From Xanthobacteraceae bacterium (GTDB taxonomy: Bacteria > Pseudomonadota > Alphaproteobacteria > Rhizobiales > Xanthobacteraceae): 11,824 nucleotides of DNA. Below the pieces are notes generated by a model. The model searched no databases, was not told the DNA's origin, and saw only the letters and a list, made by a program, of their open reading frames with translations. A program made the translations under genes and the position numbers. This document shows, piece by piece, positions 1-6,243 of the stretch (positions are counted from its first letter, which is position 1; each line of letters opens with the position of its first letter). The DNA lies in assembly GCA_019746355.1 (NCBI GenBank), contig JAIESC010000040.1:1-11824 (forward strand). The letters run 5' to 3'.

Positions 1-2487
1 GCCACCGCGGTGGTGTTCGGGGACCGTGCGCTGAGCTACGCGGCGCTGGACGCGCACGCCAACCGCCTGGCGCATCATCTGCGCAGCCTGGGCGTGGGGC
101 CCGAGACGGTGGTGGGCCTGTGCGTCGAGCGCTCGCCGGAGCTGGTGGTGGGTCTGCTCGGCATCCTGAAGGCGGGTGCGGCGTATCTGCCGCTCGATCC
201 GAGCTACCCGCGCGAGCGGCTGGCGTTCATGCTGTCGGACGCCGGCGCGCGGCTGCTGATCACCCAGCAGGGGCTGCTCGGGCGGCTGCCGGAGGCGACC
301 TCGGCGGACCGCCACGTGGTGCGGCTCGACGCCGACTGGCCGCAGATCGCGCGCATGCCCGCCACCGCGCCCGCGGTCACGCTCGACCCGCGCAACCCGG
401 CTTACGTGATCTACACATCAGGATCGACCGGAACGCCGAAGGGCGTGGTGGTCGAGCATGCAAGCCTTGCGAACAAGATGCGGGCGCTCGGCGAACAATT
501 CGCCGTCGACGCGACATTCCGGTCCGTGGTTCTCATCTCGCCTTCGTTTGACGCTTCGATCGAGCAGACGCTGCTGCCTTTGGTCGGGGGCGGCGCAGCC
601 GTCGTGGTCAGCGACCAGGATCGCGAATCCCCACCGCAATTCTGGAGCGAGCTCGAGCGCAACGCAGTCACTTTCATGAGCTGCGTGCCGTCCTACCTCG
701 AAAGCATCCTGCATCAAGCGCCCGAGACACTGGCCTTGAAGCATCTGGCGCTTGGCGGCGAAGCCTTCTCGCTGCAGTTCAAGGACAACATCACGCGCCA
801 GCTCGGGACAGTGCAGATCACCAATCTTTACGGTCCGACGGAAACAACAATCGACGCCATCTGTATCGAGGTCGGTGCGGAGACATCAGGCCCGAATATT
901 CCGATCGGCCGGCCGATGCCCAACTACCGGGCCTATGTGCTGGATGACAGCCTGGAGCCCGTGCCGTCAGGCGTCGTTGGCGAGCTTTATGTTGCCGGAG
1001 CGGGACTTGCCCGCGGCTACCTTGGCCGTGCCGCTTTGACCGCGGAAAGCTTTGTCGCCGACCCGCATGGAGAGCCTGGCTCACGGATGTACCGGACCGG
1101 GGACCTGGCGCGGTGGCGGGCCGACGGCGTGCTGGAGTTCCTGGGCAGAGCCGACGCGCAGGTGAAGCTGCGCGGGTTCCGCATCGAGCCGGGCGAGATC
1201 GAGGCCGCTTTGCTGCGCCAGGGCAGTGTCGCGCGTGCCGCCGTGATCGTTCGCGAGGACGTGCCGGGGATCCAGCAACTCGTGGCCTACGCTGTGCCGG
1301 TTGGCCGAAACATTTCGCCGGCTGCGCTCCGCGAATATCTACGTGGCGGTCTGCCGGACTACATGGTGCCGCAGGCGATCGTGCAGATGGACGGACTGCC
1401 GTTGACGGCGAATGGCAAGCTTGATCGCCGGGCGCTGCCTGCGCCCGAAGCCATGCCGGCGCATGCGCGCCGCGCGCCGCGCACTCCGCAAGAGGAAATC
1501 CTCTGTGGCCTGTTCGCCGATGTTCTTGGCGTCGCGCGTGTCAGCATCGACGACAATTTCTTCGACCTCGGCGGCCACTCGCTCTTGGCCATCCGACTGA
1601 TCAGCCGCATCCGCGCCAGCATGGACGCCGAGATCAGCATCCGCAGCCTGTTCGAAGCCCCGACAGTCGAGCAACTGGCCAAGCGCCTCATTCGCGGCCG
1701 GCCGGCGCTGTCCGATTTCGACGTGCTGCTGCCGATCCGCCCGAGCGGCAGCAAGCTGCCGCTATTCTGCATCCACGATGCCGGCGGCTTCAGCTGGCCC
1801 TATTCGAAGCTGATCCGCCACATTCCGGCGGAGCATCCGATCTACGGACTGCAGGCGCGCAATCTCACCCAGCGGGCGCTGCGGCCCCGCTCGATCGACG
1901 AAATGGCCGAGGACTATGTCGGTCTCATTCGCCGGGTGCAGCCGCACGGCCCATACAACCTGCTCGGCTGGTCATTCGGCGGCCTGGTCGCGCATGCGGT
2001 CGCGACGCGACTGCAATCGGCGGGCGAGGACGTCGCGCTGCTGGGGCTGCTCGACAGCTATCCGGTCCAGCACGAGAGCCTGCAGGCCGCGTTTGACGAT
2101 GACGAGAACCCGTCAGGGCAGGTGGCGATCAATCCGATCATGAACCTGCTGGATGTCCTGCGGCGCGAGGGCCTGTCCACGCTGAAGGAGCACCACTACG
2201 AAGCGATCATGGACACGTTCAAGAACAACACGCGGCTGATGAAGACTTTCTCGCCGCAGCGCTTCCAGGGTGCTATGTCGCTGTTCGTTGCAACCGTCAG
2301 CGACGCCAAGCCGCCGGTCGATGCCTGGCGTCGCCACGTGACCGGCGAAATCAAGGTTTATCCCGTGGACTGCGCCCACGACAACATGATGGATCCCGGT
2401 CCGGCCGAGCGGATCGGCACAACGCTCGCCGCTGAGCTTGGCAAGGAGCCGGGGCCGGCCAAGGCTCCAGGTCAAAGGAGAAAATAA
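1..2487 (+). CDS. Non-ribosomal peptide synthetase, terminal module A-T-TE (5' end outside window)
   Basis: This is the C-terminal 828 residues of an NRPS. The frame is open from base 1 with NRPS-like residues before the first GTG, so the gene starts upstream. The adenylation domain shows core A3 ([11 protein letters not shown], residues 138-148), A4 (FDASIE, from 183), A5 (NLYGPTE, from 275), A7 (YRTGDL, from 363), A8, and A10 ([10 protein letters not shown]). A carrier domain follows, with DLGGHSL and the phosphopantetheine serine at about 527. A type I thioesterase ends the protein: GWSFGG with Ser658, Asp685 and His793 as the likely triad. It would activate the last amino acid and release the peptide by hydrolysis or cyclisation. 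Aligning to the PheA pocket by eye gives DAESAGLIDK; the acidic residue at the third position hints at a basic substrate, but this is weak. Codon usage changes sharply near bases 403 and 1084. The stop codon overlaps the MbtH gene by one base. Confidence 0.96.
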   Translation, partial: ATAVVFGDRALSYAALDAHANRLAHHLRSLGVGPETVVGLCVERSPELVVGLLGILKAGAAYLPLDPSYPRERLAFMLSDAGARLLITQQGLLGRLPEATSADRHVVRLDADWPQIARMPATAPAVTLDPRNPAYVIYTSGSTGTPKGVVVEHASLANKMRALGEQFAVDATFRSVVLISPSFDASIEQTLLPLVGGGAAVVVSDQDRESPPQFWSELERNAVTFMSCVPSYLESILHQAPETLALKHLALGGEAFSLQFKDNITRQLGTVQITNLYGPTETTIDAICIEVGAETSGPNIPIGRPMPNYRAYVLDDSLEPVPSGVVGELYVAGAGLARGYLGRAALTAESFVADPHGEPGSRMYRTGDLARWRADGVLEFLGRADAQVKLRGFRIEPGEIEAALLRQGSVARAAVIVREDVPGIQQLVAYAVPVGRNISPAALREYLRGGLPDYMVPQAIVQMDGLPLTANGKLDRRALPAPEAMPAHARRAPRTPQEEILCGLFADVLGVARVSIDDNFFDLGGHSLLAIRLISRIRASMDAEISIRSLFEAPTVEQLAKRLIRGRPALSDFDVLLPIRPSGSKLPLFCIHDAGGFSWPYSKLIRHIPAEHPIYGLQARNLTQRALRPRSIDEMAEDYVGLIRRVQPHGPYNLLGWSFGGLVAHAVATRLQSAGEDVALLGLLDSYPVQHESLQAAFDDDENPSGQVAINPIMNLLDVLRREGLSTLKEHHYEAIMDTFKNNTRLMKTFSPQRFQGAMSLFVATVSDAKPPVDAWRRHVTGEIKVYPVDCAHDNMMDPGPAERIGTTLAAELGKEPGPAKAPGQRRK
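2474..2480 (+). promoter_or_regulatory. Ribosome binding site of the MbtH gene, inside the NRPS 3' end
   Basis: AAAGGAG lies six bases before the ATG at 2487. It sits within the last NRPS codons, and the stop and start overlap as TAATG. This points to translational coupling, so synthetase and chaperone are probably made together from one transcript. Confidence 0.75.
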
Positions 2488-2714
2488 TGACCAATCCGTT
2501 CGAAGACGAGAACGCGACCTATCACGTGCTGATCAACGATGAAGGCCAGTATTCGCTCTGGCCGAGCTTCAAGGATGTGCCGCAAGGCTGGACCATCGCG
2601 AAAAAGTCGGACAGTCGCGCGGCGTGCCTGGACTACATCAATCAGAACTGGACCGACATGCGCCCGAACAGCCTGATCGAGCGCATGAACGCGCAAAACA
2701 AGAAATTGAACTGA
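2487..2714 (+). CDS. MbtH-like protein, NRPS adenylation-domain chaperone
   Basis: This is a 75-aa protein of normal size for the MbtH family. These proteins bind adenylation domains and are often needed for their solubility or activity. Family hallmarks are visible: an N-terminal NPFED, then YSLWP around residues 22-26, VPQGW at about 31-35, and the C-terminal run with CLDYI, NW and TDMRP around residues 46-60. The conserved tryptophans are present. The start at 2487 is supported by a good ribosome binding site and a one-base overlap with the NRPS stop. Its obvious partner is the adenylation domain just upstream, though other modules outside the window could also use it. The family is certain; the specific partner is inferred from position. 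Confidence 0.97.
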   Translation: MTNPFEDENATYHVLINDEGQYSLWPSFKDVPQGWTIAKKSDSRAACLDYINQNWTDMRPNSLIERMNAQNKKLN

Positions 2715-2734
2715 ACGGCTGCGCGTTCATGTTT

Positions 2735-2783
2735 GAGCATGATCTTTTCCGAAAACCGCTTGGCACTTTTCGGGATCATGCTC
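2735..2783. repeat. 49-base palindromic intergenic repeat of Bradyrhizobium type
   Basis: Outer arms GAGCATGATC (2735-2744) and GATCATGCTC (2774-2783) are exact reverse complements. Inner arms CCGAAAA (2749-2755) and TTTTCGG (2767-2773) also pair, leaving a four-base T bulge and an 11-base loop. From memory, near-identical palindromes are scattered between genes in Bradyrhizobium, Rhodopseudomonas and relatives. It lies 20 bases after the MbtH stop, between convergent genes, so it may also work as a terminator or mRNA 3' stabiliser. Copy number was not tested. Confidence 0.8.
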
Positions 2784-2803
2784 CGGCGCCGGCTCAGCCG
2801 GAG
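2781..2803. terminator. GC-rich hairpin between convergent genes, possible bidirectional terminator
   Basis: CTCCGGC (2781-2787) pairs with GCCGGAG (2797-2803) around a nine-base loop. It shares three bases with the palindromic repeat and ends four bases before the stop codon of the minus-strand DUF697 gene. There is no T-run after the stem on either strand, so intrinsic termination is uncertain. The position between two converging operons is the main support. Confidence 0.35.
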
Positions 2804-2807
2804 CCGG

Positions 2808-3443
2808 TCACCGCAGAACGATCGAGCGGAAATTGATCTCGGTTGAACCGCTCTCGAAGTGTTCGACATAGAGCCGGCCGATATGGCGCGTATAGGCCGA
2901 TGACGTCACCGACGATGCGGCGAGGCCCAGGAGCCCATAGCCCGGCACGAAGTAGGTGACGGCCGAGGCCGCGACTGTGGCAAGCCCGGTCGGCAGCACT
3001 CCGGCCATCAGGCCCACGACCGCGGCGCGGGTGCGGTTCTTCTCGAACGGCACCCCGTAGAGCTTGCTCAGCGACTGGATCATCCGGACCATCAGCGCGG
3101 TGACCGCCGTTGCGTTGGCGATCGGCACCGGAATCACGCCGCCGACCGCTGCCCAGTTGGCGTAGCGCTCGACGGTCGCGACGGCCATGCGCCGCCGCAG
3201 CGCCGCCGCCCCGTTGTCCGCAGGCACCGCGGGCTGCGGAGCCTCGGCGCTCTCCGCTTTCGGCACCATCTCGATCACGTTGCCGGCTGCCGCGAACTCC
3301 ACCGCTCGCGTTACCGCTGGCCGTACGGCGGGTGTCTCGTTCAGGTCGACTGGATGAGGAGCGTACTGGCTGCGCTCCGCCGCAGCTTCGCGCATCTGGT
3401 CGGCGGTCCGCAGGACCGCCTTCGGCAACTTCTTCCTGTTCAT
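2808..3443 (-). CDS. DUF697 (YcjF-like) domain protein, partner of ParA-like ATPase
   Basis: This 211-aa protein is assigned to the DUF697 family. The diagnostic part runs from about residue 88 to 195: a VERYANWAAVGGVIPVPIA stretch, a helix ending in LSKLYGVPF (126-133), then two glycine/alanine-rich hydrophobic segments around 141-163 and 165-181 that could insert in a membrane. Residues 1-85 are charged or proline/alanine-rich and probably disordered. The ATG at 3443 was chosen over one 13 codons upstream because it forms an ATGA overlap with the parA stop, a usual sign of coupled translation. DUF697 is often joined or adjacent to P-loop GTPases; its role is poorly known. Here a ParA-type ATPase takes that place, so a membrane or cargo adaptor for the ATPase is a reasonable guess, not a demonstrated function. 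Confidence 0.85.
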   Translation of the reverse strand: MNRKKLPKAVLRTADQMREAAAERSQYAPHPVDLNETPAVRPAVTRAVEFAAAGNVIEMVPKAESAEAPQPAVPADNGAAALRRRMAVATVERYANWAAVGGVIPVPIANATAVTALMVRMIQSLSKLYGVPFEKNRTRAAVVGLMAGVLPTGLATVAASAVTYFVPGYGLLGLAASSVTSSAYTRHIGRLYVEHFESGSTEINFRSIVLR

Positions 3444-4108
3444 GCGCTGGCGGCCCGTTTCACCTGAATCATGCTCTCGCATATCTGTTCGACCTCGTCG
3501 GCGATGGCCGCGATCTCACGCGCCGCAGGTCCCGATTTGTCGATCAGGCTCGGAGTTCCGCCCCACAGCGCCGCTTCGGCATATACGACGCGGTTGGTCA
3601 TCTCGCTGTCAAGCACGGGGAATCCGGCCTCCGCGAGCTCGGAGCGGATGTGCTTGGCGATCACGGATTCGCGGGTTGTCTGGGTCAGCACGCAGCGGAA
3701 GATCGGCCGCCGTCCGCTGACACCGTTGATGAGGATGTTCAGAGTGTCCAGCATGCGGTCGACGTCGAACGGCGAGGGCTTGACCGGGACCAGCACAAAA
3801 TCGCTGACGCCGAGACAGGCCAGCGTCGCCTGCGAACGGAACCCGGGCGTGTCGATGATCACCTTTTCATAGTCGCCGACCAGCCGCTGCGCTGCCTTGA
3901 ACGCGTCTTCGGTCGCGTCCTCGATGACCTGGACCCCGCCCAGAGCCTTTTCGCGGGTGGCGAGGCGGGCGATGGTGCGTTGTGGGTCGCTGTCGATGAT
4001 CGCCGCACGGCTGCCCTTGAGCTGCCAATGAACCGCAAGGCAGCTGGCCAGCGTGCTCTTGCCGCTGCCGCCCTTCATGGTGGCGACCGTGATGATCGAG
4101 TGCGCCAT
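3440..4108 (-). CDS. ParA/MinD-family deviant Walker ATPase
   Basis: This 222-aa protein has all ATP-binding elements of the ParA family: deviant Walker A KGGSGKST (residues 12-19) with the signature lysine 12, the A' motif DSDPQ (39-43), and Walker B VIIDTPG with Asp86. At 222 aa it is a short ParA without an N-terminal DNA-binding domain, as in cargo-positioning members such as McdA- or PpfA-type proteins. The start at 4108 is preferred over longer upstream options because AGGAG lies eight bases before it and the translation upstream does not look like a ParA protein. No parB, parS or replication gene is nearby, so ordinary plasmid partition is unlikely. The only coupled gene is the DUF697 protein downstream. 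It is 171 bases after glnA on the same strand and may have its own promoter. Confidence 0.92.
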   Translation of the reverse strand: MAHSIITVATMKGGSGKSTLASCLAVHWQLKGSRAAIIDSDPQRTIARLATREKALGGVQVIEDATEDAFKAAQRLVGDYEKVIIDTPGFRSQATLACLGVSDFVLVPVKPSPFDVDRMLDTLNILINGVSGRRPIFRCVLTQTTRESVIAKHIRSELAEAGFPVLDSEMTNRVVYAEAALWGGTPSLIDKSGPAAREIAAIADEVEQICESMIQVKRAASA

Positions 4109-4116
4109 GTAGCTGT

Positions 4117-4121
4117 CTCCT
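4117..4121 (-). promoter_or_regulatory. Ribosome binding site fixing the parA-like start
   Basis: On the minus strand AGGAG is followed by eight bases and then the ATG at 4108. This supports the short 222-aa form over a 279-aa reading that runs back almost to the glnA stop. Confidence 0.7.
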
Positions 4122-4279
4122 GTTGAAGTTGCTACGCGACGAATCACCGACGCCGAATCATACCGGGTCGCGAGCAGATTGCCATAATTTCCGGTCAATG
4201 CGGTGGGATTGAAGCGGCGTCGTCGTCCGCGTTGAGCCATGCGCAGGACCGACGGCGCGGCCTGCTGACGACGCATCAC

Positions 4280-5710
4280 CTAGATGTCGAAATAGAGGTG
4301 GAATTCGTGGGGATGGGGACGCAACGCTATCGCGTCGATCTCTTTCTCCCGTTTGTAGCTGAGCCAGTTTTCAATCACGTCCTTGGTGAAGACATCGCCG
4401 CGAAGCAGGAATGCATAATCGGCTTCGAGCGCGTCGAGCGCCTGCTGCAGCGAGCCGGGCGTTGACTTCACCACCTTCGCTTCGGCGGGCGGCAGATCAT
4501 AGAGGTTCTTGTCGATCGGCTGACCCGGATCGATCCGGTTGCGGATGCCATCCAGGCCCGCCATCAACATCGCAGCGAACGCCAAATACCCGTTGCAGGA
4601 TGGGTCGGGTGTGCGGAATTCGACTCGCTTCGCACGCGGGCTCGCCGAATACATCGGAATCCGGCAACAGGCGGAGCGGTTGCGCTGCGAGTACACGAGA
4701 TTGATGGGCGCCTCGTAGCCCGGAACCAGTCTGCGGTAGGAGTTGGTGGTCGGAGCGCACAGCGCGCACAGCGCCCAAGCGTGCTTCAGCAGGCCGCCGA
4801 TGTAATAGCGGGCGAGGTCACTCAACTGGGCGTAATGCCCTTCGCTATAGAACAGATTGGAGGCGCCCTTCCACAGGCTTTGATGCACGTGCATTCCGGA
4901 TGCGTTGTCCTCGAACAGCGGCTTCGGCATGAATGTCGCCGTCATGCCGTGTTTGCGCGCGGTGTTCTTGATCACGTACTTGTAGATCATGAGGTTGTCG
5001 GCCATGCGCGTGAGCGTGGTGAAGCGCATGTCGATCTCGCCCTGGCCTGCGGTCGCGACCTCGTGGTGATGGGCCTCGATCTGGATGCCGAGTGATTCCA
5101 GTGTGAGCACCATTTCGCTGCGCAAGTCCTGCAGGCTGTCGACTGGCGGAACCGGAAAGTAGCCTTCCTTCTGGCGCGGCTTGTGGCCGAGGTTGGGAGC
5201 CTCCTCTTTGCCCGAGTTCCAGATTCCTTCACGCGAGTCGATCTTGTGATAGCTGTAGTTGATGCCTTGCTCGTAGCGCACCTCATCGAATACGAAGAAT
5301 TCCGCCTCCGGTCCGAAATAAGCCGTATCGCCAACCCCACTCTGGCTCAGATGGGCTTCGGCCTTCTGCGCAATGTGTCGGGCGTCGCGGCTATAGGCTT
5401 GGCCGGTGACGGGGTCCTTGATGTTGCAGATCAGTGCCAGCGTCGGCACCAGCGTGAATGGGTCGAGAAAGGCGGTGGTCGGGTCCGGCACCACCAGCAT
5501 GTCGCTTTCCTGGATCTCCTGAAAGCCGCGAATGGACGATCCGTCGAAGCCAATTCCCTCAGTCATGGCATCGGCGTCCACCACGCCGGGCGGCACGGAA
5601 AAATGCTGCCAACTGCCCGGAAGATCGGTGAAGCGCAAATCGATCATTCGGACGCCCTTGGCCTTGATGGCGTTGAGGACGTCATCAATCGTTGAGCAGT
5701 TAAGAAACAT
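4280..5710 (-). CDS. glnA: Type I (GSI-beta) glutamine synthetase, probable paralogue
   Basis: This 476-aa enzyme would make glutamine from glutamate, ammonia and ATP in the cytoplasm. Recognisable landmarks are FDGSSIRGF (55-63), the metal-binding FGPEAEFF (132-139), GEIDMRF (224-230), GMHVHQ (272-277), [13 protein letters not shown] (323-335) with the catalytic-loop Glu333, and the substrate arginine region [10 protein letters not shown] (361-370). NLYDLP (402-407) carries Tyr404, which matches the tyrosine adenylylated by GlnE in GSI-beta enzymes. Several positions differ from standard proteobacterial GlnA, for example CCRIP and ALCALCAP. No glnB (PII) gene is upstream; a 62-aa protein takes that place. 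It is therefore likely a second GSI rather than the glnBA housekeeping copy, or a divergent main copy. The ATG follows GGGAGG with a spacing of seven bases. Confidence 0.93.
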   Translation of the reverse strand: MFLNCSTIDDVLNAIKAKGVRMIDLRFTDLPGSWQHFSVPPGVVDADAMTEGIGFDGSSIRGFQEIQESDMLVVPDPTTAFLDPFTLVPTLALICNIKDPVTGQAYSRDARHIAQKAEAHLSQSGVGDTAYFGPEAEFFVFDEVRYEQGINYSYHKIDSREGIWNSGKEEAPNLGHKPRQKEGYFPVPPVDSLQDLRSEMVLTLESLGIQIEAHHHEVATAGQGEIDMRFTTLTRMADNLMIYKYVIKNTARKHGMTATFMPKPLFEDNASGMHVHQSLWKGASNLFYSEGHYAQLSDLARYYIGGLLKHAWALCALCAPTTNSYRRLVPGYEAPINLVYSQRNRSACCRIPMYSASPRAKRVEFRTPDPSCNGYLAFAAMLMAGLDGIRNRIDPGQPIDKNLYDLPPAEAKVVKSTPGSLQQALDALEADYAFLLRGDVFTKDVIENWLSYKREKEIDAIALRPHPHEFHLYFDI

Positions 5711-5791
5711 GTGCTGCCCTCCCTATCTTGGCGATAGAGCGTCGCTTCGTTACGGTGGGCCCGCCTTCAAACAATGCTCGTTGGACGTTCC

Positions 5792-5980
5792 TCAGCTTTC
5801 GTGCGGCCCGCGCATGAGCTTCAGCGCGGCTTCGATGTGCCGCCAAATTTCGGCATCTTCTTTTTTGCCTTCCTTCTCGAGCGCGCACGCTTTTTGGGCT
5901 GCTTCCACGATTGCTTCGGCACCGCGCGCGTCCAACAGTTGTCGCGCGTAATCCTGGATGTCGATTTCTTGCATTCTCAT
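5792..5980 (-). CDS. Small conserved-looking protein upstream of glnA, function unknown
   Basis: This 62-aa acidic, mostly helical protein has the motif DIQDYARQLLDARG near the N-terminus and IWRHIEAALKLMRGPH near the C-terminus, with alanine, glutamate and lysine between them. I recall similar short proteins in alphaproteobacteria but cannot name a family or function. The start at 5980 is supported by a near-perfect Shine-Dalgarno five bases upstream; a second ATG lies two codons later, and a longer form from 6034 would start before that site. It ends 81 bases before glnA on the same strand, so cotranscription is plausible. No cysteines, signal peptide or membrane helix are seen. Two helices suggest a small scaffold or regulator, but this is a guess. 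Confidence 0.72.
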   Translation of the reverse strand: MRMQEIDIQDYARQLLDARGAEAIVEAAQKACALEKEGKKEDAEIWRHIEAALKLMRGPHES

Positions 5981-5985
5981 GGTGT

Positions 5986-5993
5986 CACCTCCT
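5986..5993 (-). promoter_or_regulatory. Strong Shine-Dalgarno of the 62-aa protein
   Basis: On the minus strand AGGAGGTG ends five bases before the ATG at 5980. GGTGACACC, at 5981-5989, is a short self-complementary run overlapping its 3' half. The match to the anti-Shine-Dalgarno is almost complete, which argues that this small gene is truly translated. Confidence 0.7.
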
Positions 5994-6227
5994 CTTACTG
6001 AACGCGCGCCGCGCATTCTCGCAGGCATTGACACCGATCGAGGCCGACAGTTTGCACCTGAGCAGGGGCCGACGGCAAGGCTTCGCTCAGCTCAGATAAG
6101 GGTCTGGAAGCCGTCCCAGAACCGGCTGGCCAGGGTGGCTGGAAAGCGAGAAGGCGCAAAATTTGATATTGGTTCTGCATCCGTCTTGCCGTGTGGGCTG
6201 TAACCTCACACAACAGGCTGTTGCTGG

Positions 6228-6243
6228 AGCAAGGAACAAGCCA
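6228..6243 (-). promoter_or_regulatory. Candidate sigma-54 promoter for the small protein and glnA
   Basis: The minus strand reads TGGCTTGTTCCTTGCT. Compared with the sigma-54 consensus TGGCACGNNNNTTGCW, only two defined positions differ, and the essential GG and GC pairs are exactly ten bases apart. Transcription would start near 6216 and run through a leader of about 235 bases into the 62-aa gene and then glnA. Sigma-54 with NtrC is the classic control of nitrogen-assimilation genes. No clear NtrC site was found upstream. The element also overlaps the proposed ribosome binding site of the divergent cyclase homologue. Confidence 0.4.
6231..6235 (+). promoter_or_regulatory. Possible ribosome binding site for a TTG start at 6244
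   Basis: AAGGA lies eight bases before TTG at 6244. The other in-frame starts at 6163, 6193 and 6289 show no better site. The choice is tentative. Confidence 0.4.

Noticed and set aside
3440..4108. Plasmid partition locus
   Set aside because: There is a ParA-type ATPase but no parB, parS-like repeats, replication gene or origin in the window; neighbours are ordinary chromosomal genes.
3110..4126. Plus-strand open frame of 338 codons opposite the ParA and DUF697 genes
   Set aside because: The translation is arginine/alanine/proline-rich with no family features, while the opposite strand holds clear ParA and DUF697 motifs. It is a high-GC antisense shadow.
4109..4279. TATGAT and TTGACC on the minus strand as a promoter for the ParA-like gene
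   Set aside because: The two hexamers are about 30 bases apart, far from the 16-18 needed, and no good alternative -35 box pairs with TATGAT.
6050..6072. GCACC-type half sites near 6050 as an NtrC binding site
   Set aside because: The second half does not match GGTGC with five-base spacing, and the position is downstream of the sigma-54-like element instead of upstream.
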